Source: JAUVIB01 sp964424545
GTDB taxonomy: Bacteria; Calditrichota; Calditrichia; Calditrichales; Calditrichaceae
DNA: 25,033 nucleotides
Reading direction: 5' to 3'
NCBI GenBank assembly: GCA_964424545.1
Contig: CAYRJN010000033.1
Location: 1 to 25,033 of the forward strand
Shown: piece by piece, positions 8,374 through 16,671 of the stretch
How positions within the stretch are numbered: the stretch's first letter is position 1
Layout: each line of letters begins with the position of its first letter
Notes under the pieces: generated by a model
Seen by the model: only the letters and a program-made list of their open reading frames with translations
What the model was told of the DNA's origin: nothing
The model's database searches: none
Program-made: the position numbers and the translations under genes

Positions 8374-9396
8374 ATGACAGTAAAAATACGAAAATCAATG
8401 TTTAATTGTATTTCCAATATGCTGGATGTTTTGGATGATATTAATAACCTGCAAAGTCAGGAAAAAACGTTGCATCGTATTGTCAATTTACTGGTTAAAG
8501 ATATTAATTGTAAAACATGCGCCATAGTGGAAATTCATCCGCAAAGCAAATTATTGGAGATAAGAAATTTTCATGGTCTGTCATGGAGCTTTTGCAAAGA
8601 CTATCGTAAACAGATGGTTGGGGGAGAAATAACTTCTTTACTTTGGAAAGGCGATCCCATTTATGTCAGAAATAAGGATGAAGCTGTAAAAATTCCGGCG
8701 GTTTTCAGGATGGAAAACGAGTGCGAATCCTGTTATATTGTTCGCCTGATGGCAAAAAATCAACCGATTGGTTTTTTATACCTTGACAGCGATGAGAAAG
8801 ATTATTTTCCAAAGGAACAGCAACAAATTATCAAACTTTATTCTAAAATCATTAGCATGAATATTTTTTTAAACCGCTTATGGAATGAAACGAAATCTTT
8901 GCAAAAAACCGATGAAAGCGGTGCGGTGCTCTATGATCATTTTCATTTCTATTTGCAGGAAGTCTTTGATAGATCGCGTCGTCTTGATGAAAATTTCTCC
9001 ATAATGCTGCTTGATATTGAGGGCTACGGCAATATTGTAAAAAAATATGGAATCGACTGCGCGTCAAACCTAATGAAGGAGCTTGTCGAGCTTGTTAAAA
9101 ATAATCTCAGATTATATGACGGTTTATGTCGTTATACCGCCGATACGTTGTTGATTGCCTTTCCCGGCTCCCATATCGGAAACGCTTCAAAAGCGGCGGA
9201 AAAACTGCTGGGGCTTATCAACAAGCGCCGTTTTACCAAAGAAAGCCTGGAAATTAACGTTCATATCGGAATAGCCGCTTATCCGCTTAACGGCAAAGCG
9301 TTAAGCGGTTTATTGACCGCTGTCCGCAATGCCTTATTGGAAGCCAAACGTGCGATGAAAGAGATATATACGTTAAATGAGAACGAAGCATTTTAA
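8374..9396 (+). CDS. GAF-domain protein with degenerate GGDEF domain (possible c-di-GMP receptor)
   Basis: A 340-residue soluble protein. Residues about 20-165 resemble a GAF sensor domain and residues about 185-335 a GGDEF fold. The signature motif has decayed to TADTL (residues 255-259, in RYTADTLLIAF), so diguanylate cyclase activity is unlikely. An RxxD motif, Arg246-Leu-Tyr-Asp249, sits exactly five residues before the signature position, where active cyclases carry their c-di-GMP inhibitory site. The protein could therefore bind c-di-GMP. It starts 247 nt after the hybrid kinase and ends 17 nt before the phosphate butyryltransferase gene, so it is probably co-transcribed with butyrate metabolism genes. 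The frame continues upstream through a hydrophobic stretch, and a longer membrane-anchored form from ATG 8200 is conceivable but has no ribosome-binding site. The ligand is unknown. Confidence 0.82.
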   Translation: MTVKIRKSMFNCISNMLDVLDDINNLQSQEKTLHRIVNLLVKDINCKTCAIVEIHPQSKLLEIRNFHGLSWSFCKDYRKQMVGGEITSLLWKGDPIYVRNKDEAVKIPAVFRMENECESCYIVRLMAKNQPIGFLYLDSDEKDYFPKEQQQIIKLYSKIISMNIFLNRLWNETKSLQKTDESGAVLYDHFHFYLQEVFDRSRRLDENFSIMLLDIEGYGNIVKKYGIDCASNLMKELVELVKNNLRLYDGLCRYTADTLLIAFPGSHIGNASKAAEKLLGLINKRRFTKESLEINVHIGIAAYPLNGKALSGLLTAVRNALLEAKRAMKEIYTLNENEAF

Positions 9397-9413
9397 AATG
9401 AAAAGGGGGCGCA

Positions 9414-10316
9414 GTGTTAAAAACATTTGACGCGTTGATAAACAGATTAGAGAATATTGAAACAAAAAAAATTGCTGTGGCAATGGCGGAAGACAAAGAA
9501 GTGCTGGAAGCACTTGAAGATGCCCGATCAATCGGCGCGGCTACGGGAATTTTAATCGGCGATAAGGAAAAAATAGAAAGAATTTGTGATGAATCGGAAA
9601 TAGATCTTGCTCATTATGAAATTATTAATACTAAAGAAGAGAATGATTGCGTTAATACGGCGGTAAATTTGGTACGCGACGGCGACGCCCATGTTCTTAT
9701 GAAAGGCTTGTGCGCAACAGCCGTCTTTTTGAAGGGTATTTTGCATAAGGAAAAAGGATTAAAAGCCTCAAGGGTATTGTCTCATCTTGCTGTTTTTGAA
9801 AGTCCGAATTATCATAAACTTTTATTAATGTCCGACGCGGCAATGAATATTTCACCTGTGTTAAATGAAAAAATCGCCATTACGCAAAATGCCATATATG
9901 CGGCTCACGCGTTGGGTTATAAAAGGCCGAAGGTGGCCATAATTTCGGCGGTTGAAAAAGTCAATCCCGATGGCATGCCTTCTTCGGCTCATGCGGCCAT
10001 CATTGCTAAAATGGCGGAACGCAATCAAATTAAAAATGCGATAGTAGACGGTCCGCTGGCCATCGACAATGCTATTTCCACCAAAGCCAATGAGATTAAA
10101 GGTCTAAAATCGAGCGTTGGAGGAGATGCCGATATCTGCATCGTTCCAAATATTGAAGCGGGAAATGTATTTTATAAGTTATTAACGCTTCTCGGCGGAG
10201 CAAAAGTGGCCGGTGTGGTTCTCGGCGCTTCTTCTCCGGTTGTCTTAACATCGCGCGCCGATTCACACGATGCAAAATATTTATCCATATTAACGGCGAT
10301 TGCACTCAGTAAATAA
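9414..10316 (+). CDS. ptb: Phosphate butyryltransferase
   Basis: A 300-residue cytosolic enzyme of the PTA/PTB family that exchanges the CoA of butyryl-CoA for phosphate, giving butyryl-phosphate. The frame begins with GTG after a G-rich site (aaaaggggg at 9401-9409). Family landmarks are HVLMKG, LLMSDAAMNISP, the DGPLAIDNAIS segment and the C-terminal SRADSHDAKYLSI signature. The length is typical of Ptb and shorter than full Pta enzymes. The butyrate kinase gene follows after 21 nt, which supports butyrate or branched-chain acyl substrates rather than acetate. Acting together, the two make ATP by substrate-level phosphorylation during fermentation, or activate the acid in the reverse direction. 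Which acyl chain is preferred cannot be read from sequence. Confidence 0.94.
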   Translation: MLKTFDALINRLENIETKKIAVAMAEDKEVLEALEDARSIGAATGILIGDKEKIERICDESEIDLAHYEIINTKEENDCVNTAVNLVRDGDAHVLMKGLCATAVFLKGILHKEKGLKASRVLSHLAVFESPNYHKLLLMSDAAMNISPVLNEKIAITQNAIYAAHALGYKRPKVAIISAVEKVNPDGMPSSAHAAIIAKMAERNQIKNAIVDGPLAIDNAISTKANEIKGLKSSVGGDADICIVPNIEAGNVFYKLLTLLGGAKVAGVVLGASSPVVLTSRADSHDAKYLSILTAIALSK

Positions 10317-10337
10317 TAATGAAACGGAAACAACGCT

Positions 10338-11408
10338 ATGAGTGAATTTTTAATATTAGTGATAAACCCGGGTTCAACTACAACCAAAATATCTGTTTTT
10401 AAAAATGAGAACGAAATCTTCAGTAAAACAATTAGCCATAAAATAGAGGAACTTGCCCGTTTTAACAAGGCTTCGGATCAAGACCTTTACCGTATGGAAA
10501 TAATCGTACGAACCTTGAGAAATAATAAATTTCCCATTGAAAAACTGCATGCGGTTGTCGGGCGCGGCGGTTTGCTTCGGCCAATTGAAGGAGGTACGTA
10601 TAACGTTAACGAGCAAATGATTGCCGATTTAAAAAGCGGAATTCAGGGCGACCATCCTTCCAATTGCGGCGGTCTGATTGCCTATGCTATTGGTAAAGCC
10701 ATCGCTCGCCCGGCGTTCATTGTTGATCCTGTCGTTGTGGACGAACTGCAGCCTGAAGCGCGAATTTCCGGAATGCCCTTGATCCCGCGAAAAAGTATAT
10801 TTCATGCGCTTAATCAAAAAGCCGTGGCGAGAGAAGCGGCTGATTCCTTGGGAAAATCTTATTTCGAATGCAATTTTATCGTTTGTCACATGGGGGGAGG
10901 CGTTACGATCGGAGCGCATAAAAAGGGCCGCGTTGTGGATGTAAATAACGGCCTGGACGGCGACGGGCCTTTCAGTCCCGAACGAAGCGGAGCCGTGCCC
11001 GTAGGTGATCTTGTAAGAGCTTGTTATTCCGGAGGTTATACGCTTCCAGATATGAAAAAGCTCATCAAAGGACACGGCGGTATGGTTGCGTATCTCGGAA
11101 CGCACGATCTTCGTGAAGTAGAAAAACAGGTCATTAAAGGCGACGATAAAGCCCGTTTAATTTATAACGCGATGGTTTATCAAATCTCCAAGGAGATCGG
11201 CGCGGCCGCCGCCGTGCTTGCCGGCGATATCGACGCTGTTGTTTTGACCGGCGGTTTGGCAAAAAGCGGACGTTTTGTGAAAATAATAGAACAGAGCGTT
11301 AGCTTCCTTGGAAAGATTATGATTATTCCGGGGGAACAAGAAATGAAAGCATTGGCTCTTGGCGCTTTGCGCGTACTGCGCGGGGAAGAGGAAACAAAAA
11401 ATTATTAA
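10338..11408 (+). CDS. buk: Butyrate kinase
   Basis: A 356-residue cytosolic kinase of the acetokinase (ASKHA) superfamily, converting butyryl-phosphate and ADP to butyrate and ATP. The N-terminal phosphate-binding signature reads VINPGSTTTKISVF. The second signature region reads CHMGGGVTIGAHKKGRVVD, and LTGGLAKS marks the adenosine-binding end. The length fits butyrate kinases and is shorter than acetate kinase. It lies 21 nt after ptb with only a weak ribosome-binding site, consistent with translational coupling. Branched-chain fatty acid kinase activity is a known alternative in this family. The nearby GAF protein may be part of the same transcript. Confidence 0.95.
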   Translation: MSEFLILVINPGSTTTKISVFKNENEIFSKTISHKIEELARFNKASDQDLYRMEIIVRTLRNNKFPIEKLHAVVGRGGLLRPIEGGTYNVNEQMIADLKSGIQGDHPSNCGGLIAYAIGKAIARPAFIVDPVVVDELQPEARISGMPLIPRKSIFHALNQKAVAREAADSLGKSYFECNFIVCHMGGGVTIGAHKKGRVVDVNNGLDGDGPFSPERSGAVPVGDLVRACYSGGYTLPDMKKLIKGHGGMVAYLGTHDLREVEKQVIKGDDKARLIYNAMVYQISKEIGAAAAVLAGDIDAVVLTGGLAKSGRFVKIIEQSVSFLGKIMIIPGEQEMKALALGALRVLRGEEETKNY

Positions 11409-11465
11409 ATGATTTTACTTGACGTTGCGCCATATAATGTCGGATACCAATACAATATTGCTTAA

Positions 11466-11483
11466 CATCCTATGAAGAGGATG
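11466..11483 (+). terminator. Weak hairpin, possible terminator of the ptb-buk transcript
   Basis: CATCCT (11466-11471) and AGGATG (11478-11483) form a 6-bp stem with a 6-nt loop, 57 nt after the buk stop. The following bases are only modestly T-rich, so termination is uncertain. Confidence 0.25.
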
Positions 11484-11508
11484 AATTTGTTTGGAAATAA
11501 TAAAAAGC

Positions 11509-11537
11509 TTGACATAAAAGAATTTAATTTCTAAATT
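11509..11537 (+). promoter_or_regulatory. Candidate sigma70-type promoter
   Basis: A perfect TTGACA at 11509-11514 is followed after 17 bp by TAAATT (11532-11537), which matches the -10 consensus at four of six positions. Transcription would start near 11544 and read into the gene at 11752. Confidence 0.3.
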
Positions 11538-11751
11538 CGAAGTCTTTATTGCCATTATTAATGATATCAAGATTGTCATCATTATTTTAATTATTGCAAA
11601 TAAATTGCGCATAATTTAAAATTTTTTACTGCCTATTTAAATTATTTGATCTTGATAAACATATTTCCTCATTCTTAATTAATGTTGGATTGAAGCAGCC
11701 TATTAGATATTTAAACAAAAAAAACGTATTTCGGTGTCGAAGGAGCGATAA

Positions 11752-12918
11752 ATGGAACCGGTAAATATTTATATATTATCCGTATATTTAAAAAAATGGT
11801 CATACGGCGATAATAAATTTACAATAAATTTTTCATATTGTACAAATTCACAATACGAACGAGGTCAAATTTCTTTAAAAATTGCTTCGCCGCATACCTT
11901 GGCTAGTGAATTAATGAATGTTATTTTTACGGAAGCCCGCGAAAAACTGAGCGGAGAAAACACAAATGGAAAAGTTAACATTGCGCTTGTAAACGAGAGT
12001 GATGCGCGGCAAAAATTAACGGGATTTTTTAGTAAAATCAATCGTGAATATAACACTAATAAACGGTCAAGCGGTAAATCACGCATGATTAATTCACGAA
12101 GCCTTGATTTCTATTACAATGAATATGAATACGCGCCGTTGGATGATGATATCAAATTTTTTGTGCACTTAAATCGCGGCGTAAATAAAATTAATGGAGA
12201 TTTTTGGTCTAATGCCATTGAAGATTTAAAACTAGCTCTTGAAATAAAAGCGGACGATCCGCTTGTTAACAAGTATTTGGCTAAAGCGTTTACAAAGTTG
12301 AAAAAATTTGAAATTGCCTTAAAATATCTTGAAAAGTCCGTAGAATCCGATACGAATGTCAATAATTTATGCGCTTTGGCCAATGCATATATAAAAAACG
12401 AAAAATATAACGAGGCCGAAGAGATTTTAAATCGCATCGACGAAATTGAGCCCAACGCACTTTATACGAAATTTACGAAAGCCCTTCTATCGTATAAACA
12501 GGGAAAAGGATACAAATCCAAATTGGACGCTATATATAAAACCGATCCCGAGTGGCTGAAAGAAAAGTTATTAAAAGACTGGGATTTTAAAAAACCCAAT
12601 AATGGCGACGGTAAAATAAAATGGAATGCCGCTACGGCAGCGCGTTACCTCGATATCGACAAACCTTATGAGTTAACTAAAAAGGCCTTCAATAATGAAG
12701 TTCCATGTTATTTTAATTCCGAAAGCGGTATCATCCGTTTTGTAAAAAACGAGTTGGACGAATGGGTGGAATTGATGAATCGTTATGATCTCGGAGACGT
12801 TAAATATTCGGTTCATCCGGAACGTCTCGATTCATCGGAAATTAAACGGACTAAATCAAAAGCAAAGAAAACAACCGGTAAAAAAGCAGCGTCTAAAAAA
12901 TCCGCCGTTGTCGGTTGA
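11752..12918 (+). CDS. Unrecognised protein with TPR-like repeats, excisionase-like HTH and Lys-rich tail
   Basis: A 388-residue protein I do not recognise as a whole. Residues 1-130 are of unknown fold. Residues about 140-265 look like tetratricopeptide-type helical pairs (LNRGVNKINGDFWSNAIEDL, then YLAKAFTKLKKFEIALKYLE and ANAYIKNEKYNEAEEIL). Residues about 293-340 resemble the MerR/excisionase-type winged helix: TAARYLDIDKPYELT..., then PCYFNSESGIIRF and a closing ELDEWV, the usual ending of that domain. The last 24 residues form a Lys/Ala/Ser-rich tail like histone H1 or AlgP tails, suggesting non-specific nucleic-acid binding. No signal peptide is present. A strong ribosome-binding site (AGGAG, spacing 6) fixes the start. 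A DNA-binding role is inference; the target and partner are unknown. Confidence 0.75.
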   Translation: MEPVNIYILSVYLKKWSYGDNKFTINFSYCTNSQYERGQISLKIASPHTLASELMNVIFTEAREKLSGENTNGKVNIALVNESDARQKLTGFFSKINREYNTNKRSSGKSRMINSRSLDFYYNEYEYAPLDDDIKFFVHLNRGVNKINGDFWSNAIEDLKLALEIKADDPLVNKYLAKAFTKLKKFEIALKYLEKSVESDTNVNNLCALANAYIKNEKYNEAEEILNRIDEIEPNALYTKFTKALLSYKQGKGYKSKLDAIYKTDPEWLKEKLLKDWDFKKPNNGDGKIKWNAATAARYLDIDKPYELTKKAFNNEVPCYFNSESGIIRFVKNELDEWVELMNRYDLGDVKYSVHPERLDSSEIKRTKSKAKKTTGKKAASKKSAVVG

Positions 12919-12944
12919 GTTTCATCATATCCTCATCTTATAAT
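12915..12944 (+). promoter_or_regulatory. Candidate promoter of the radical SAM / methyltransferase operon
   Basis: TTGAGT (12915-12920, four of six -35 matches) overlaps the stop codon of the previous gene and is spaced 18 bp from a perfect TATAAT (12939-12944). The start codon at 12960 follows so closely that the leader would be only about 10 nt. Confidence 0.38.
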
Positions 12945-12959
12945 ATCTTCCAAGGCTAA

Positions 12960-14372
12960 ATGAAAAAGTTGTTATTGATTAATCCCTGGATATATGATTT
13001 TACCGCTTATGATCTATGGAGTAAACCGTTAGGTTTGCTGTATATTGCATCTTTCCTGCGCAAACAAGGATATGAAACGCGTTTGATAGACTGTCTTGAA
13101 AAATCATCAAACCTGCGCAAGGGAAAAAGGATAAAACGTTTCGGAACCGGAAAGTACGATCGCGCCATTGTGGAAAAACCTCAAGCGTTAAGCCATATCC
13201 CGCGTTTTTACGCTCGTTACGGTATTAAAGAAGAGGATTTTATACGACGTTTAAAAGAGGCGACGGATAGCGAAGCGGTTTTGGTTACATCGATTATGAC
13301 CTATTGGTATCCGGGCGTTAAACGCGTTGTGGACCTGTGCAGAGAGTATCTGCCCGGCGTTCCTGTTATCCTTGGAGGAATTTACGCTTCGTTAATGCCG
13401 CAGCATGCTAAAGAAAATATAAAGCCCGACTATCTAGTTGAAGGTCCGGGAGAGTTACGGGTTTTGTCGATTTTAAACGAACTAGCGGGGCAAAATGTTG
13501 ATGCCGCCTCTTTACCGAAATGTATCGACGATTATCCTTTTCCCGCCTTTGATCTTTTGAACCAAGTGGATTATTTACCTATTATGACATCGCGGGGATG
13601 TCCCTATAACTGCACATTTTGCGCGCAAAAGTTGATATCCATGCCCTTTGTACAGCGTAATCCGGATTGTGTTGTGGAGGAATTTGGCGAGCATTATAAA
13701 CGCTTTAAACGGCGCGATTTTGCCTTTTACGACGATGCTTTGTTTATCAAACGAGATACGCATATTAAAACGATTTTGACAAAATTGATTGAGAAAAAAT
13801 GGCCATTGCGATTGCATTCGCCCAACGGACTGTTTGCCAAATACGTGGATCGGGAAATGGCCGAACTAATGTATCGCAGTTCTTTTAAAACAGTTCGCCT
13901 AAGTTTTGAAACATCTAATGAAGAGCGCCGTAAGGATATGCAAACGAAAGTTACCAACGAAGATATCATACGAGCCGTAGAATATCTGGTACGGGCCGGG
14001 TATAAGTCTCAAAATTTGGAGTCTTATGTTTTAATGGGACTGCCAGATCAAACCGTGGAGGAAATTATTGCCAGTATGTTGTTTGTGCATAATTTGGGTA
14101 TTCAAATACGGTTAGCCTCTTTTTCGCCTATTCCCGGTACCGTCGAATACGAAAGAGCCGTACAGAACGGTTTAATTGAAAAAGATATGGACCCCTTGTT
14201 AACCAACAAAACGATTTTTCCCCTGCACAGAGATCCGAAGGAATATCAAACATACCGTAAAATACGAATGTTTTCGCATATCCTAAATTATTCTCTGCAA
14301 AGAGGTCTGATTATGTTTGATGAAAGTTCCTTTACACAATCCGTAAAAAAAGTAGTGAGTCAATTAAGATGA
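12960..14372 (+). CDS. B12-binding-type radical SAM protein
   Basis: A 470-residue protein with a two-part layout. Residues about 1-185 look like the cobalamin-binding-type Rossmann domain common in this class (LLLINPW, PLGLLYIASFLRKQGY, PVILGGIYASLMP), although the classical DxHxxG cobalamin motif is not evident. Residues about 200-400 form the radical SAM barrel with the 4Fe-4S motif Cys214-x3-Cys218-x2-Cys221 in SRGCPYNCTFCAQ. Such enzymes methylate or rearrange unactivated carbons in lipid, cofactor or natural-product pathways, but the substrate cannot be named. A short AAGG site at 12952-12955 precedes the ATG. The next gene overlaps by 4 nt (ATGA), implying translational coupling with the rRNA methyltransferase, yet a shared pathway is not obvious. 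Confidence 0.9.
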   Translation: MKKLLLINPWIYDFTAYDLWSKPLGLLYIASFLRKQGYETRLIDCLEKSSNLRKGKRIKRFGTGKYDRAIVEKPQALSHIPRFYARYGIKEEDFIRRLKEATDSEAVLVTSIMTYWYPGVKRVVDLCREYLPGVPVILGGIYASLMPQHAKENIKPDYLVEGPGELRVLSILNELAGQNVDAASLPKCIDDYPFPAFDLLNQVDYLPIMTSRGCPYNCTFCAQKLISMPFVQRNPDCVVEEFGEHYKRFKRRDFAFYDDALFIKRDTHIKTILTKLIEKKWPLRLHSPNGLFAKYVDREMAELMYRSSFKTVRLSFETSNEERRKDMQTKVTNEDIIRAVEYLVRAGYKSQNLESYVLMGLPDQTVEEIIASMLFVHNLGIQIRLASFSPIPGTVEYERAVQNGLIEKDMDPLLTNKTIFPLHRDPKEYQTYRKIRMFSHILNYSLQRGLIMFDESSFTQSVKKVVSQLR

Positions 14373-15772
14373 GCGATAAAAAATACCCTGTAAAACGGGG
14401 CAAAGAATATGAATTAAAGATAGAAAAATTAGCTTTTGGCGGCTTCGGCGTTGCGCGTGTTGAAAATTATGTTATTTTCATTAAAAATGCCATCCCCGGT
14501 GATTTTGTCAGGGCAAAAATCAGTAAAAGAAAAACATCTTACGCCGAAGCGCGTCTTATAGAAATCATTAATCCGTCAAATATACGCATTAAAGCCGAAT
14601 GTCCTTTTTTTAACTATTGCGGGGGATGCACTTGGCAGAATATGAGCTATGAGAACCAATTGCTGTTTAAAAGAGCTATTGTGCAAGAATCCATTACACG
14701 TCTTGCCGGAATAGATGATTGTGTAGTGTCGCCTGTTGCCGCATCGGATAACGCATTGGGCTATCGTAATAAAATGGAATTTTCCTTTTCCGATAACCGC
14801 TGGCTTCTTCCCGAAGAGTTGGGAGATATGGGCATAAGTAAAAGTTTTGCCTTAGGGCTGCATGTTCCGGGAACGTTTGATAAAATATTACATATAGATC
14901 ATTGTTTATTACAGTCCGAAACCGCTAATAATATTTTGGCCTATGTTTCCGAATATGCGCAAAAGAATAATTTACAGCCCTATGGTATCCGTTCGCATAA
15001 AGGGTTCCTGCGTTTTTTAATGTTGCGTGAAAGTTCTTATAACGGTAAAATAATGGTGAATATCATTACGGCTTACGAAGATACGGATAAATTGAAGCCC
15101 CTGTCATCCGGACTGATGAAACAATTTCCGCAAATTGCCTCCGTTGTAAATAATATAAACGGCAAATTGGCGCAAATAGCCGTTGGAGAGTATGAAATAG
15201 TTTTGGCAGGCGAATCCCATATTCAAGAAAAACTCGGCGGAATGTATTTTAATGTTTCGGCAAACTCGTTTTTTCAGACCAATACTTTTCAGGCGGAAAA
15301 ATTGTATAAATATGCTCTCGAATTTGCCGGATTGACGGGTAGTGAATTTGTTTGGGATTTATATTCGGGAACGGGAACAATCGGATTAATCCTTGCCAAA
15401 AATGCGAAATACGTACTCGGTTTCGAAGTTGTAGAGAGCGCCGTTGAGGATGCTTTTAAAAATGCAAGGGAACATCAGGTGGAAAATATAAATTTTATTG
15501 CCGGCGATCTGCTTCATAAACTCAGGGATGCACAGCCTCATCCCGATGTATTAATAACCGATCCGCCGAGAAGCGGTATGCACGAAAAGGTTACGCGCTA
15601 TATTACCGAAATTAAACCTAAAAAAATTATCTATGTATCCTGCAATCCTACGACATTGGCGCGCGACCTGAAAATATTAAAATCGCAATATACTATTGAA
15701 AAAATTCAGCCTGTGGATATGTTTCCGCAAACTTATCATATTGAAACCGTTGTTAAACTAAAATTAAAATAA
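14369..15772 (+). CDS. rlmD: RlmD/TrmA-family 23S rRNA (uracil-5)-methyltransferase with TRAM domain
   Basis: A 467-residue RNA methyltransferase that should transfer a methyl group from SAM to C5 of a uridine, most likely in 23S rRNA. An N-terminal TRAM domain (about 8-66, IEKLAFGGFGVAR) binds RNA. The 4Fe-4S ligands of the RlmD type are present: Cys78, Cys84, Cys87 and Cys179. The SAM-binding loop is DLYSGTGTIGL near residue 330, DPPRSGMH follows near 395, and the catalytic nucleophile is Cys425 in VSCNPTTLARD. The length is close to E. coli RlmD (433). The gene overlaps the radical SAM gene by 4 nt and is followed after 2 nt by a second RNA methyltransferase, which points to an RNA-modification operon. 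The exact target position (U747, U1939 or another) is not determinable here. Confidence 0.9.
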   Translation: MSDKKYPVKRGKEYELKIEKLAFGGFGVARVENYVIFIKNAIPGDFVRAKISKRKTSYAEARLIEIINPSNIRIKAECPFFNYCGGCTWQNMSYENQLLFKRAIVQESITRLAGIDDCVVSPVAASDNALGYRNKMEFSFSDNRWLLPEELGDMGISKSFALGLHVPGTFDKILHIDHCLLQSETANNILAYVSEYAQKNNLQPYGIRSHKGFLRFLMLRESSYNGKIMVNIITAYEDTDKLKPLSSGLMKQFPQIASVVNNINGKLAQIAVGEYEIVLAGESHIQEKLGGMYFNVSANSFFQTNTFQAEKLYKYALEFAGLTGSEFVWDLYSGTGTIGLILAKNAKYVLGFEVVESAVEDAFKNAREHQVENINFIAGDLLHKLRDAQPHPDVLITDPPRSGMHEKVTRYITEIKPKKIIYVSCNPTTLARDLKILKSQYTIEKIQPVDMFPQTYHIETVVKLKLK

Positions 15773-15774
15773 AA

Positions 15775-16326
15775 ATGTCCGATAATATACGTAAGCTCAC
15801 ATTTAACGAGATTTTTGAACGCCAGCCTAATCTAAACGAATTGAAAAATATTGAAAGAATGCCCCTTTATGCTCTCGCCGAAGATATTCGTAGTATGCAT
15901 AATGTAGGCAGTCTTTTTCGTACAAGTGACGGCGTTCGCTTATCTAAACTGTTTTTAAGCGGTTATACCGCCATACCGCCGAGGAAAGAAATTGATAAAA
16001 CGGCTCTTGGCGCCACAGACAGCGTTCCCTGGTCGTATTATAAAAATTCCCTTGAAGTTGTGCAAACGCTTAAAGAAAAGGGGATACAGATAGTCGCATT
16101 AGAACATACGTCAAAAAGTATTCCCTATTGGACGTTTCGATACGATTTTCCCATGTGTCTTATTGTCGGCAATGAAGTGGACGGCGTTTCTCAAGAAACG
16201 CTTTCTCTATGCGATGCGGCCATAGAGATACCGATGCAAGGAATAAAGCAATCTTTAAACGTTTCCGTCGCTTATGGAATCGTTATTTATCATATTCTTG
16301 ATAACTATTTGAAAAATTTGACATAA
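15775..16326 (+). CDS. SpoU/TrmH-family RNA 2'-O-methyltransferase
   Basis: A 183-residue SPOUT-fold methyltransferase predicted to methylate the 2'-hydroxyl of a tRNA or rRNA ribose using SAM. The three family motifs are present: NVGSLFRTSDG (about residues 43-53), LIVGNEVDGVS, and IPMQGIKQSLNVSVAYG, which form the knotted cofactor site. The short form with no N-terminal substrate-binding extension, and the PPRKEIDKTALGA segment, resemble the versions common in Bacteroidota and relatives. It starts 2 nt after the RlmD-like gene and is surely co-transcribed. The substrate is not known. Confidence 0.9.
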   Translation: MSDNIRKLTFNEIFERQPNLNELKNIERMPLYALAEDIRSMHNVGSLFRTSDGVRLSKLFLSGYTAIPPRKEIDKTALGATDSVPWSYYKNSLEVVQTLKEKGIQIVALEHTSKSIPYWTFRYDFPMCLIVGNEVDGVSQETLSLCDAAIEIPMQGIKQSLNVSVAYGIVIYHILDNYLKNLT

Positions 16327-16332
16327 TCTGGA

Positions 16333-16353
16333 ATTGCCTCTATATTTGGCAAT
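16333..16353 (+). terminator. Weak hairpin after the SpoU methyltransferase
   Basis: ATTGCC (16333-16338) pairs perfectly with GGCAAT (16348-16353) across a 9-nt loop, starting 7 nt after the stop codon. There is no T-run, so it is a weak candidate for a transcript end. Confidence 0.28.
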
Positions 16354-16450
16354 ATCTTAATGCGTTAATGATAAAAAAAATGGAAACTTTACTTTCATAA
16401 TATATAATATTTTAATAGATTTAGGACACAGCTAATAAAGCCGTTTAATG

Positions 16451-16502
16451 ATAAATTGATTGTTTGTTATCAATTTGTCATTGTTCGATTATATCGGACA
16501 AT
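16451..16502. repeat. Two adjacent inverted repeats upstream of the PATAN/GTPase-like operon
   Basis: The first repeat has perfect 8-bp arms AAATTGAT (16453-16460) and ATCAATTT (16469-16476), extendable to 9 of 10 bp. The second has 9-bp arms ATTGTTCGA (16480-16488) and TCGGACAAT (16494-16502) around a 5-nt loop with one T-G pair. They are only 1-3 nt apart and lie about 170 nt before the operon start. They could be operator sites or transcript structure. Confidence 0.4.
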
Positions 16503-16671
16503 CTAAATATAGCTTATGCGAAATATGTGCAATTTATGAAATGACAAAATTGAAAATAATGCAAAAAGAAGGCTGAATATATCTGAAACATGTTAATTTT
16601 TTAAATTCCTATATTATAAAATACTAATAATAATTCGCTTGTACAGCATGCGATAATAAAAAGGATAATTT

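Larger units (their letters stand above)
11409..11751. other. AT-rich intergenic region after buk, no gene seen
   Basis: No credible gene is visible. It holds a small hairpin soon after buk (11466-11483), a sigma70-like TTGACA (11509-11514) spaced 17 bp from TAAATT (11532-11537), and a perfect 10-bp AT-only inverted repeat (11611-11620 with 11636-11645, 15-nt spacer). The promoter would give a leader of about 200 nt to the gene at 11752. A strong ribosome-binding site (AGGAG, 11741-11745) closes the region. Confidence 0.45.
16327..16671. other. AT-rich intergenic region with inverted repeats, no gene seen
   Basis: No coding potential is apparent over 345 nt. The region contains a small hairpin right after the methyltransferase stop and two adjacent inverted repeats at 16451-16502. 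A good ribosome-binding site (AAGGA, 16661-16665, spacing 6) serves the next gene. No confident promoter pair was found, although TATAAA occurs at 16615-16620. Confidence 0.5.

Noticed and set aside
9109..9150. Active diguanylate cyclase
   Set aside because: The GGDEF signature is TADTL, so catalysis is very unlikely.
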